64,000 nt of DNA from Thalassoroseus pseudoceratinae (GTDB lineage Bacteria; Planctomycetota; Planctomycetia; Planctomycetales; Planctomycetaceae), in contig NZ_JAALXT010000008.1 in NCBI RefSeq assembly GCF_011634775.1, positions 1 through 64,000 of the forward strand, in the 5' to 3' direction. The notes below the pieces were generated by a model that worked only from the letters and a program-made list of their open reading frames with translations, was not told where the DNA came from and did no database searches. Position numbers and translations under genes: made by a program. Below, one piece after another: positions 35,984-44,000 of the stretch. Every line of letters begins with the position of its first letter. Position 1 is the first letter of the stretch.

Positions 35984-36012
35984 ATGTTAGACACGGACAC
36001 GGGTGCTGTCAA
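35984..36012 (-). promoter_or_regulatory. sigma70-type promoter of the cimA leader
   Basis: On the minus strand the -35 box is a perfect TTGACA (36012-36007), followed by a 17-base spacer and TAACAT (35989-35984) as -10, matching 4 of 6 consensus bases. Transcription would begin near 35977, 15-27 bases before the leader peptide start. An inverted repeat AAATCCG/CGGATTT (36011-36026) overlaps the edge of the -35 box and could be an operator, or a weak terminator of the upstream lipoprotein gene. Confidence 0.7.
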
Positions 36013-36065
36013 ATCCGTTCGGATTTTTTCCCCCGTAAACGGCGGCATGGGCGATTGCCGGCGGA

Positions 36066-36530
36066 TCAAACTTCTTGTCGTCGGCTGCCCTTCGGCTTGG
36101 GATTCTTGGCCGATTTCGGAACTTTCAAGTCGACCGAAACCGGACTCGTGCCGTCATATTCGGGAAGATCGTACTGGAATTCGTACTCGGGAAAGAGAGG
36201 CGATCCCAGCGGCAACTCTTCATCCGGTTTGGGGTTTCCATCGAACGCCTTGACCCGAATGATGTGTGATCCACCAACCACACCGGTTCCGGCTTCAGCC
36301 GTCGTGAATTTACCGTCTTTGATTCGGGCACTTCCCGCGGGTCCGCTGTTCCCTTTGCCGCTGTCGGGGATCAAAGTAATCGTGCCAGCCGGAATTGGTT
36401 GGCCGTCGAAGACAATGCTTCCTTCAAGAGTATAACGATCGGGTGCATCGCTACCGCCACCACAACCAGTGAGCAGGCATGATACGAGAGCCAAACCGAG
36501 AACATGGGTCGAAATCAAGTTGAGCGACAT
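36066..36530 (-). CDS. small lipoprotein downstream of a DUF1559 gene
   Basis: The product has 154 residues from ATG 36530; a GTG at 36548 is an alternative. A lipoprotein signal peptide is clear (HVLGLALVSCLLTGCGGGSD, lipid-attachment Cys in LTGC). The rest is a short beta-rich domain, YTLEGSIVFDGQPIPAGTIT with SHIIRVKAF, resembling the carboxypeptidase-regulatory/transthyretin-like fold common in planctomycete lipoproteins. Such proteins typically follow DUF1559 genes, as here. Probably membrane-anchored and periplasm-facing. The exact role is unknown. Confidence 0.8.
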   Translation of the reverse strand: MSLNLISTHVLGLALVSCLLTGCGGGSDAPDRYTLEGSIVFDGQPIPAGTITLIPDSGKGNSGPAGSARIKDGKFTTAEAGTGVVGGSHIIRVKAFDGNPKPDEELPLGSPLFPEYEFQYDLPEYDGTSPVSVDLKVPKSAKNPKPKGSRRQEV

Positions 36531-36577
36531 CGTTGGCAACCACCCCACAGTGTTGAATTAAACTGACACGAAATAAA

Positions 36578-36613
36578 TTAGTCGAGAGATGCCAACTAGC
36601 CCCCCTCGACTAA
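36578..36613 (-). terminator. hairpin between the DUF1559 and lipoprotein genes
   Basis: Perfect 9-base arms TTAGTCGAG (36578-36586) and CTCGACTAA (36605-36613) flank an 18-base loop. On the minus strand the stem is followed by TTTATTT. It may be a partial terminator or a stability element that makes the DUF1559 message more abundant than the lipoprotein message. The long loop makes this tentative. Confidence 0.4.
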
Positions 36614-36633
36614 TGTTACGCAATCGTGAACGA

Positions 36634-37512
36634 TCAGTGGGCGACTTCCGTCTCTCCACCGGCGATACTAGCTGTCGAAAGATAGACGCCGTAGTCCACA
36701 TTCTCAGAGATGAAAGCCACGGTGCCGTCACCATAGAGGAACTGAGCACCTCCAGGGTGGTTACTACCGAAGTTCATGTCGTTGAATAGCGAAGTATCGT
36801 CGCCGTTGATCTGCTGAGCGAAGTTCTTCGCGGGAGCCATGTAGCCGTTGCTGCCTGATGAACCACCGCGTGTCCAAGGACGATACCGGGTGGGATTGCC
36901 GTTTCGGTCTCCCCAAGAGATTTCCCCAACCACTGCGGTGTTTGAGGTTCCGTCGGTAACGTCACGGAACTTCTTCACGCTAGTCGTCCCATACTGGAAC
37001 AATCCTTCGTGCGAGAAGCCACCGTGTGTACCGTCACTGTCGCGGTAATCGACCATGGTTACCGGGTTTTGCCCGGTCGGTCCTAAGATCCCGTAATAGT
37101 GCGTGGTGTAATCGTTGTTGTTGTCGTCGGCACGTTCTTCAGAGCCACTCGGACAGAGGTAAGCTGCCATCCGTTGTTGACGGAATGGATTGTTAACCCC
37201 GGAATTGTGTGCGATGCTAAAATCAAACTGTTCGAACAAGTTGTCTTGTTCCATGAATGGTAGAACAGAGACGAGCCAACTCAGGCCATTGCTCACGCTG
37301 ACCGCACCTGGTGGAAACGCAGAGTTCACGTCGTGATAGTTGTGCAACGCGATTCCAAGTTGCTTCAACTTGTTCTTACATTCGGTTCGACGGGCCGCTT
37401 CACGAGCTTGTTGAACGGCTGGAAGAAGAAGTGCAATCAGGATTGCAATGATCGCAATCACAACCAGAAGTTCGATGAGCGTAAAGCCCCTACGTCTGAC
37501 AGCATTCTGCAT
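36634..37512 (-). CDS. DUF1559 family prepilin-like protein
   Basis: The product has 292 residues from ATG 37512, with AAGGTG about 6 bases upstream. The type IV pilin-like leader is RRRGFTLIELLVVIAIIAIL, cleaved after Gly by a prepilin peptidase, with the +5 Glu present. VQQAREAARRTECKNKLKQL and the C-terminal HPGGAQFLYGDGTVAFI (the H-X9-DG signature) are diagnostic of the planctomycete DUF1559 family. It is exported as a pseudopilin-like surface or periplasmic protein. The family is greatly expanded in planctomycetes and its function is poorly known. The lipoprotein gene follows on the same strand. Confidence 0.95.
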   Translation of the reverse strand: MQNAVRRRGFTLIELLVVIAIIAILIALLLPAVQQAREAARRTECKNKLKQLGIALHNYHDVNSAFPPGAVSVSNGLSWLVSVLPFMEQDNLFEQFDFSIAHNSGVNNPFRQQRMAAYLCPSGSEERADDNNNDYTTHYYGILGPTGQNPVTMVDYRDSDGTHGGFSHEGLFQYGTTSVKKFRDVTDGTSNTAVVGEISWGDRNGNPTRYRPWTRGGSSGSNGYMAPAKNFAQQINGDDTSLFNDMNFGSNHPGGAQFLYGDGTVAFISENVDYGVYLSTASIAGGETEVAH

Positions 37513-37630
37513 GTGACACCTTTCGAGAATTGACCGAACGGCCAAAAAAGAAGATTTGAAGATGTTCTAATTTACCAAGACGACAAACGGCCCGCAAGTA
37601 CTGACATTTTTGAATAGCGCTAGAAATAAG

Positions 37631-40108
37631 CTATGCGGGCACGCCCTCACGATCGGCTTTAAGGGCTTCCCATTCTTCCATAGTGTAGAGCACTTCGCGA
37701 GCTTTGGAACCGTTGTAGTCACCGACGATGCCGTCTTCGGCCATGTAGTCGACAAGTCTCGCCGCCCGACCGTAACCGATCCCGAGAAATCGTTGCAGTC
37801 GTGAGACGCTTCCGAGTTGCTCGCGAATCACCACCTCAACAGCTTCCTCATACAGTTCGTCGCGGTCGTCAGTCCCGGTGGGTGTCCCGGATTTGTCACC
37901 CGTCGGGGCTTTGAGTTGTGCCAATTCCTGACTGTATTGCGGCTCATACTGTGAGTAGAAATCGATCACCGCGTTGACTTCTTCATCCGATACAAATGCC
38001 CCTTGCGCCCGAGTGACGGTACTTGTCCCCGGTGCAAGAAACAACATATCTCCGTTGCCGAGCAGGCGTTCGGCTCCCATTTCGTCCAACACCACACGGC
38101 TGTCCGTACGGCTGGCGACTTGGAAACTAATTCGTGCTGGCAAGTTGGATTTGATTAGTCCAGTCAGAACGTCGACAGTTGGTTTTTGTGTCGCAAGCAC
38201 CAAGTGAATGCCCACCGCACGGGATTTTTGAGCCAATCGAATGATGTGCCCTTCCACGTCTTTGCCGCTGGTCATGATCATGTCGGCCATTTCGTCGGCG
38301 ATGATCACAATATACGGCATCCGATCGGGAATCTCCTCGCATTCGAGCATGTCTTCCGGATCATCCGGATCAAGCCCCATCCGATCGAGAATCTCGTCTT
38401 TGCCGAGCTTGTTATAGCTGTCGAGATGGCGGACTCCGGTCCGCGCGAGCAAGTCGTAACGCTCCTCCATTTTATCCACCGCCCACGCGAGCATCGCCTC
38501 GGCTTTTTTCATATCGGTGATGACGGGGTGCATCAGGTGCGGCACGCGTTTGTATGGGCTAAGTTCGACCATTTTCGGGTCGATCATCAGCAGTTTCACG
38601 TCCTCGGGGGTTCGTGTCATCAACATGGAAATGATCAAAGTGTTGAGACACACACTTTTCCCCGTCCCCGTTCGACCGGCGATCAACAAGTGAGGCAATT
38701 TCGTAAGATCGACCGTCATCGGATGACCGCTCACGTCTTTGCCGAGATAGACCGGCACACGGTGCGAACCGCGTTCTTTCTCACAGCACTCGATGAGTTC
38801 CCGCAGACGGACCATGACCTGCTTTTCGTTCGGCACTTCCACACCAACCGTGTTTTTGCCGGGAATCGGCGCCACGACACGCACCGATGGCACTCGCAAT
38901 GCAATCGCAATATCGTCGGCGAGCGCAGTGACACGCGACAATCGCAAACCGGGTTCCAACTGCAACTCGAACTGCGTGACCACAGGGCCGGTGTCGATCT
39001 CGACAACCTGAATGTTCAACCCGAACTCTTGAAAACACTGCTCCAAAGTCTGAGCCGCAACTTGAGCTTTGCTAGCTAGCAGTTCGTACGGAAACGCTTC
39101 CGGCTGTTCGAGCAAATCGGTTGTGGGCAACTCGATTGTCTGCACGACGGGTTTCGGTTTCGGCTTCGGAGCAACAGCGGCAGGTGCGGTCCGCGGACGG
39201 TTGATGCGAATCGGTTGCCGAGGTTTCGGTTCCTCCACCGCCAAGGGAATGCTTTCCGGTTCTGGATCCGGCTCCGGTTCCACTTCGAAGTTCATCTCAG
39301 ATTTGAGTTGAAACTCCGGGCGAGCCGACGCATTGACGTTCCAACCGTCCGCGATTTCAAATGTTGGTGGTGGGTTGATCGGCACGGGTGGTCGCACAAC
39401 CGGCGGTTCGGATCGTGGTCCATCCTCCGCTGCGTTCTGTGCCATCGAGCTTTGCAAAATCGGCGGTTGGGAAACGGGAATGCGATCCAGCTCCCACGAC
39501 GATTTCTTCTCATCTTCGTCGTTCGCGTCCGGTTTTCGACGACGGAACGGGTTCAGCCAACGCAACAATCGCAACGGTGCTGTCAACGCGAACAATACGT
39601 TCCGAATGATGGCTAAGTCACCAGTCAACAACATCCCGGCGAGCAACGTACATCCGAGCAGAATCGAAACACCGATCATGTTGAACTGACCGGTCAGCAG
39701 GATTTGCCCCCACGCTCCGAACTTTCCGCCGCTACCAACGAGCGGGCCTAACGACCAATTCGGAACGAACAATTGCAGCAGCACACAGACCGCGACCAAC
39801 GCCAAAGCGACACCCACGAGTCGGGAGATCCACCCCGAGACGCCCTCTTTGGAGAACAAGCGAGCGTCGGAAGTCAGCATGCAGGCCAACACAAACCACG
39901 CACCGAGTCCACAGTACTGGTTCAAATAGAACGCAACCTGCGCCCCGATCTCGCCACACACGTTGCGAATGTTCTTCGTCGCTGGCCAAATCAACTGGGA
40001 AGGCGGATCAGCCGGCGAATAACTGATCAGACTCAAAGCCACAAAGCCCGCCGCCGCCAACAGAGCCAACGCGAGCACATCATCCCGAATCCGTCGGATA
40101 TTGATCAT
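37631..40108 (-). CDS. ftsK: DNA translocase FtsK/SpoIIIE
   Basis: The product has 825 residues from ATG 40108, with starts at 40141 and 40210 less likely. The N-terminus has about four membrane segments (VLALALLAAAGFVALSLISY and later). A Pro/Glu-rich linker (about 220-345) leads to the motor: alpha/beta domains with NTVGVEVPNEKQVMVRLREL, Walker A LIAGRTGTGKSVCLNTLI (about 475) and Walker B YIVIIADEMADMIM. A C-terminal winged-helix gamma domain recognises KOPS-like DNA (EQLGSVSRLQRFLGIGYGRA). It pumps DNA during chromosome segregation at the division site. Planctomycetes lack FtsZ, so its septum role there is of interest. All motor parts are intact. Confidence 0.96.
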   Translation of the reverse strand: MINIRRIRDDVLALALLAAAGFVALSLISYSPADPPSQLIWPATKNIRNVCGEIGAQVAFYLNQYCGLGAWFVLACMLTSDARLFSKEGVSGWISRLVGVALALVAVCVLLQLFVPNWSLGPLVGSGGKFGAWGQILLTGQFNMIGVSILLGCTLLAGMLLTGDLAIIRNVLFALTAPLRLLRWLNPFRRRKPDANDEDEKKSSWELDRIPVSQPPILQSSMAQNAAEDGPRSEPPVVRPPVPINPPPTFEIADGWNVNASARPEFQLKSEMNFEVEPEPDPEPESIPLAVEEPKPRQPIRINRPRTAPAAVAPKPKPKPVVQTIELPTTDLLEQPEAFPYELLASKAQVAAQTLEQCFQEFGLNIQVVEIDTGPVVTQFELQLEPGLRLSRVTALADDIAIALRVPSVRVVAPIPGKNTVGVEVPNEKQVMVRLRELIECCEKERGSHRVPVYLGKDVSGHPMTVDLTKLPHLLIAGRTGTGKSVCLNTLIISMLMTRTPEDVKLLMIDPKMVELSPYKRVPHLMHPVITDMKKAEAMLAWAVDKMEERYDLLARTGVRHLDSYNKLGKDEILDRMGLDPDDPEDMLECEEIPDRMPYIVIIADEMADMIMTSGKDVEGHIIRLAQKSRAVGIHLVLATQKPTVDVLTGLIKSNLPARISFQVASRTDSRVVLDEMGAERLLGNGDMLFLAPGTSTVTRAQGAFVSDEEVNAVIDFYSQYEPQYSQELAQLKAPTGDKSGTPTGTDDRDELYEEAVEVVIREQLGSVSRLQRFLGIGYGRAARLVDYMAEDGIVGDYNGSKAREVLYTMEEWEALKADREGVPA

Positions 40109-40260
40109 GAAACTTACCACCACGTCCGTATGGCGTCGCATCGTGGCTGGTTGGGAACGCAACACGCACCGCCGGTTGAGTAACCGTTCCAACTGCGTTT
40201 GCCAGTTCAACCCGTCCCACCCGACGAATCCGCCGCCGACTCCTAGAATTCATCTCCTTA

Positions 40261-40300
40261 TTGGAATGCGAAATCCGACTCCCTACGATTCGCATTCCAA
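40261..40300. repeat. 12-bp perfect inverted repeat between coaB and ftsK
   Basis: TTGGAATGCGAA (40261-40272) and TTCGCATTCCAA (40289-40300) flank a 16-base loop. No T-run follows on either strand. It is placed about 150 bases upstream of the ftsK start and about 105 after the coaB stop, so it could be a regulator site for ftsK or an mRNA hairpin. Confidence 0.5.
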
Positions 40301-40405
40301 ACTTATCACGCCGGTGCCAGAGTGATGCCAAAAAACAACACGCACTCTGGGTTTCCCGGGCGAGGTGTACCGACGGTACGGGCTGGGCAAACCTGAGAGA
40401 CGGAC

Positions 40406-41032
40406 TCAAGACGGATGAAGGTGCGTCGCGACCCAACCAACGAGGTCGTGCGCGATCTCACTTTTCAAACCGGCCCACTCCGCAAGCGTGTGGCCGGAGC
40501 CGTCCAGCAGCTCGACGGCATTGGCTTCAGAACCGATGGCGGTCGGTGCGTTCAACACCACGATGTCGCAATTCTTGGCCCGCAGCTTTTGCAATGCGTT
40601 CTCACGGGGATTGTGGGCTTCCAACGCGAACCCGACGACCCATTGGTCCGTCTTCGTTCGGCCCAACTCGGCGAGCACGTCATCGGTTTCGATCATCTCA
40701 ATCGACACCGGCGCTCCCGTCTTCGCGATCTTCCCTGACACACGTTCTTTAGGTTTGTAGTCGCAAACCGCAGCGGCTGCGATCACGCCATCGCACGTGG
40801 GAAACATCTCTCGACAGACTTCGAGCATCTCGGACGTCGTCTCGACAGCGTGAAATTCACACCGAGTCGGTGGTGGCAACTCGACCGGCCCGCTGACGAG
40901 CACAACTTCGTGTCCCGCTTCGACCGCCGCCGCCGCAACCGCGTACCCCATTCGTCCGCTACTCGCATTCGAGAGGTAACGCACATCGTCCAAATATTCC
41001 CGAGTTGGCCCGGCCGTGATAAGAATTCGCAT
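40406..41032 (-). CDS. coaB: phosphopantothenate--cysteine ligase (separate CoaB)
   Basis: The product has 208 residues from ATG 41032. It joins 4'-phosphopantothenate to cysteine in coenzyme A synthesis. Signatures are ILITAGPTREYLDDVRYLSN, SSGRMGYAVAAAAVEAGHEV, AAVCDYKPKERVSGKIAK and VGFALEAHNPRENALQKL, all of the CoaB Rossmann-like fold. In most bacteria CoaB is the C-terminal half of a fused CoaBC (Dfp). Here it is a separate gene that starts 40 bases after coaC, so the pathway step order is kept but the fusion is not. Confidence 0.93.
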   Translation of the reverse strand: MRILITAGPTREYLDDVRYLSNASSGRMGYAVAAAAVEAGHEVVLVSGPVELPPPTRCEFHAVETTSEMLEVCREMFPTCDGVIAAAAVCDYKPKERVSGKIAKTGAPVSIEMIETDDVLAELGRTKTDQWVVGFALEAHNPRENALQKLRAKNCDIVVLNAPTAIGSEANAVELLDGSGHTLAEWAGLKSEIAHDLVGWVATHLHPS

Positions 41033-41072
41033 GACCCCGATCATCAAAAAAGGAAACAAGTGGCCGAAGATT

Positions 41073-41648
41073 CTAACCAACTGTCTCCAGCAATTCCGCG
41101 ATGCGGTCGAAAATCGTTTTGGGTTCGGCCATGCGTCCGGCTCCGACGCGACCGCACGAGAGCCAACCGGAACCGGGTTCGACTATGTGCACCCCGTCGG
41201 ATTTCAACGTACTCACGTTCCGCTGAACGGCCGGTTTCTCCCACATCGCAGTGTTCATTGCAGGAGCGAATAGAAACGGGCATGTGGTGGTCATCGCGAG
41301 TGTCGAAAGCAAATCGTCCGCCAAACCGTTTGCAACTTTGCCGAGAAAATCCGCCGTGGCAGGAGCGACCACGAACAATTCCGCCGCTTCCGCAAGCCCG
41401 ATGTGTTCGCCACGAAAGTTGGTTTCCGGGTTCCACAGGGTTGTCAGCACCGGACGATTAGTGAGTGCTTCGAAGGTCGTCGGGCCCACAAACCGCGTGG
41501 CCGCTTCGGTCATCACCACCGACACCCCTGCTCCGGCTTGCACCAACTTGCTGCATAAGTCGGCCGTCTTGTAAGCCGCAATGCCCCCGGTCACACCGAG
41601 TAAAATTTCACGATTGTTCACAAGTCTTCCCGAATGAAATGGCGTCAC
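41073..41648 (-). CDS. coaC: phosphopantothenoylcysteine decarboxylase (separate CoaC)
   Basis: The product has 191 residues. This is an FMN-dependent decarboxylase of coenzyme A synthesis. Motifs are [40 protein letters not shown] (the FMN-binding segment with active-site His), [16 protein letters not shown] and [17 protein letters not shown], which contains the reactive Cys lid. The GTG start at 41648 overlaps the stop of the upstream transporter by four bases (GTGA), suggesting translational coupling; GTG 41621 with GGGAAG upstream is an alternative. Together with coaB it replaces the usual CoaBC fusion. Confidence 0.92.
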   Translation of the reverse strand: MTPFHSGRLVNNREILLGVTGGIAAYKTADLCSKLVQAGAGVSVVMTEAATRFVGPTTFEALTNRPVLTTLWNPETNFRGEHIGLAEAAELFVVAPATADFLGKVANGLADDLLSTLAMTTTCPFLFAPAMNTAMWEKPAVQRNVSTLKSDGVHIVEPGSGWLSCGRVGAGRMAEPKTIFDRIAELLETVG

Positions 41649-43963
41649 GACACCTGCTGCGAACTTTGCAATCGAGCGCCGTCGAAGAGTCGGAGTAAAT
41701 TCGGCAACAACACGAGATCCCCAACCAACGCGGCCACCATTGCGACGGCTGATAGTAGCCCAAAATGCGACATCGGCAGAAAATCGGATAAATACAGGAT
41801 ACCAAACCCAGCACAGTTCACGACGGATGTCAGCACGATCGGTCGGCCGATCTCACCGAATGTGCCCACCAGAGCCGTATCGACATCCGCGCCCTCCTCA
41901 CGACGTCCCAGGTAATGCATCACGAAGTGCACCGTGTCGTTCAGACCGACTCCGAGTGCGATTGTCGTGACCATGGCCGATCCGCAGTTGAGTGGGATAT
42001 CACAAATCCCCATGACACCGAACACCACCAACACTGGAAACGCATTCGGCAAAAACGCGATGGCCGTCAATCGAAACGAACGGAACAAAGCCACGCAGAC
42101 GGTCGCCATCGCTAACATCGCCACCAGCAAACTCTTGGTGATCCCGCCGAGAAGCTGCTCGGAGAGCACCGCGACACTCGCTGCCGTTCCCGAGTAAAAT
42201 GCCTCAAAAGATTCATCGGGAACCGCTTCGCGAGCCGCACTCATCAGCGGGCGAAACCCTTCACCCGCATCGTGCGACATGAACGTCACCCGCATCGCCC
42301 CGCTGTCCGCCCGATCGACGAGCCAATTGTTGAAGATGCGACGGAACACGGCACTCCGCCCCAAATGGGCGGCCCATTCGCGATACTCGCCGTCAGCCAA
42401 CGCTTTGCCTCCTAACCGATCCCAAGCGTCAATCTTCTCCTGCATGGCGGCGGTTGAAATCGTTTTGCGAACTTCTGGCCGACCGGCGATCTTTCTTTCG
42501 AATTTCAATGCCAGATCGCGAAGGCGTCGTTCTTCTTTAGCTCGAGCCTCTGGATCGCTCGGCAACCCGTGTGGCTCCAGCACGACATCTAATAAATAGT
42601 GACCGAATTTTCGCTCGCTGAAGTGATTCAGCGCAATCGCTGTCCGTGAGGTTTCCGGGAAAAACGAGAATGGATCGGCATCGAGTCGCACCCAACTCGA
42701 CGCCCACGCCAACCCCAAAAGCAATACGCACAGCACCGACGATGTCTTCCAAGGCGACCCGGTGACGAATCGCTCCATGTGTTCGAGTTTCGCAGCTGAG
42801 AGAATCACGCCCGGATACGCACGGAACGTCGGCAATGCCAACCACACACAGTACGCGCCTAGAAACGCCAGAATCGATCCAAAAAACAATTCGACCCCCA
42901 ACTCTCTCGCCGGGGTGAGTTCGTTGAATGTCAGCATCAGAAAACCGAAGCCGGTCGTGATCGCCGCTCCCAGACACGGCACAGCGACCCAGTGAATGAA
43001 ATGCCGTCGCTGTTCGCGGGAAACGTGTTGTGCGGTGTCCAGAGATGCTCGCTCATGGGCATCCGGCAAGACATCGTGGGAGTGACTTGGCACGGAATGG
43101 TAATGCGCAAAGTGTACCGTCGTTGTGATCACGACCACCGCCATCAGAACCGGTCCATCGACCGTTAACACGTTGAGTGTCCACCCCTGGGCAGCCACTC
43201 CGGCGAGCATCATTCCGACGGCCCACCCTCCACCGATAACCGCCGTCACAACCGCCGCCCAGGAACGGAAACCAAACCCCAACGTCAGCAACGCCAACAA
43301 CACTGCAGGCGGTAACAACGTGTAGGCAATCCGCCGGGCAACTTTCTCCAATTCGAATTGAATGATGATCGGACCAGCGGCGTGAATCGTGATGTCCTCG
43401 GACGATTGCTCCGCGTGTTGCATCGCTTCGTAGATGCCGGCGGAAACGGCACGCCGTTGGTCATCGAGTTGCGACTTCTGCGTTTCCACGTCGAACTCGT
43501 CAACCATTTCGACAACCATCAACAACGTGCGACCGTCATCGGAACTGTCCTCGGTCCGCCAGACAGATGGATCATCGAACAACGAACCGCGATACATCTG
43601 GTACGGGTCCGGTTCGCCGGGTTCGGGAACGGCGACGAGTTTTGTCAGCGTGGTATCTTCGATGACTTCGGCAATCAACGAGGCATCGGTGACGCTGCGA
43701 ACGCCATCGATTTGCAACAGTTCGTTCCGAAGGGACCGCATCGTTTCGAGATCGTCATCCTGTACCGGCCGAAAAAATTGCACACCGATGATGACCGAAT
43801 CGCCGTACTCGTAATGCTCCGCGTACCGTTCCCACGCCCGAATGGTGCTATCGGGAAACCAACGTTCGGGGGAATCGTTGACGGATAGCGTCGGCAAAAA
43901 CCACGCCAACCCGGCAAACGCCAAAACGGCGATCGTCAGCGTGACGATGCGATGCCGAGCCAT
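41645..43963 (-). CDS. RND/MMPL family exporter
   Basis: The product has 772 residues from ATG 43963; a TTG at 43987 adds eight residues. Two repeats each consist of one membrane helix, a periplasmic domain and about five helices: first helix [17 protein letters not shown], first bundle [19 protein letters not shown], second half [39 protein letters not shown] resembles the MMPL/sterol-sensing type of RND protein seen in HpnN hopanoid transporters. It probably moves a lipid or hydrophobic compound to the outer membrane, driven by protons. It follows asnB after 37 bases and precedes coaC with a four-base overlap. Confidence 0.88.
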   Translation of the reverse strand: MARHRIVTLTIAVLAFAGLAWFLPTLSVNDSPERWFPDSTIRAWERYAEHYEYGDSVIIGVQFFRPVQDDDLETMRSLRNELLQIDGVRSVTDASLIAEVIEDTTLTKLVAVPEPGEPDPYQMYRGSLFDDPSVWRTEDSSDDGRTLLMVVEMVDEFDVETQKSQLDDQRRAVSAGIYEAMQHAEQSSEDITIHAAGPIIIQFELEKVARRIAYTLLPPAVLLALLTLGFGFRSWAAVVTAVIGGGWAVGMMLAGVAAQGWTLNVLTVDGPVLMAVVVITTTVHFAHYHSVPSHSHDVLPDAHERASLDTAQHVSREQRRHFIHWVAVPCLGAAITTGFGFLMLTFNELTPARELGVELFFGSILAFLGAYCVWLALPTFRAYPGVILSAAKLEHMERFVTGSPWKTSSVLCVLLLGLAWASSWVRLDADPFSFFPETSRTAIALNHFSERKFGHYLLDVVLEPHGLPSDPEARAKEERRLRDLALKFERKIAGRPEVRKTISTAAMQEKIDAWDRLGGKALADGEYREWAAHLGRSAVFRRIFNNWLVDRADSGAMRVTFMSHDAGEGFRPLMSAAREAVPDESFEAFYSGTAASVAVLSEQLLGGITKSLLVAMLAMATVCVALFRSFRLTAIAFLPNAFPVLVVFGVMGICDIPLNCGSAMVTTIALGVGLNDTVHFVMHYLGRREEGADVDTALVGTFGEIGRPIVLTSVVNCAGFGILYLSDFLPMSHFGLLSAVAMVAALVGDLVLLPNLLRLFDGARLQSSQQVS

Positions 43964-44000
43964 CCCAATCAGTAAGGATTCGAGCAAAGTGATTCTTTCG

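Noticed and set aside
40080-40436. 118-codon minus-strand frame between coaB and ftsK
   Set aside because: Arginine-rich, no domain, overlaps the ftsK start; an AAGGAG sits directly against an internal ATG without the needed spacing.
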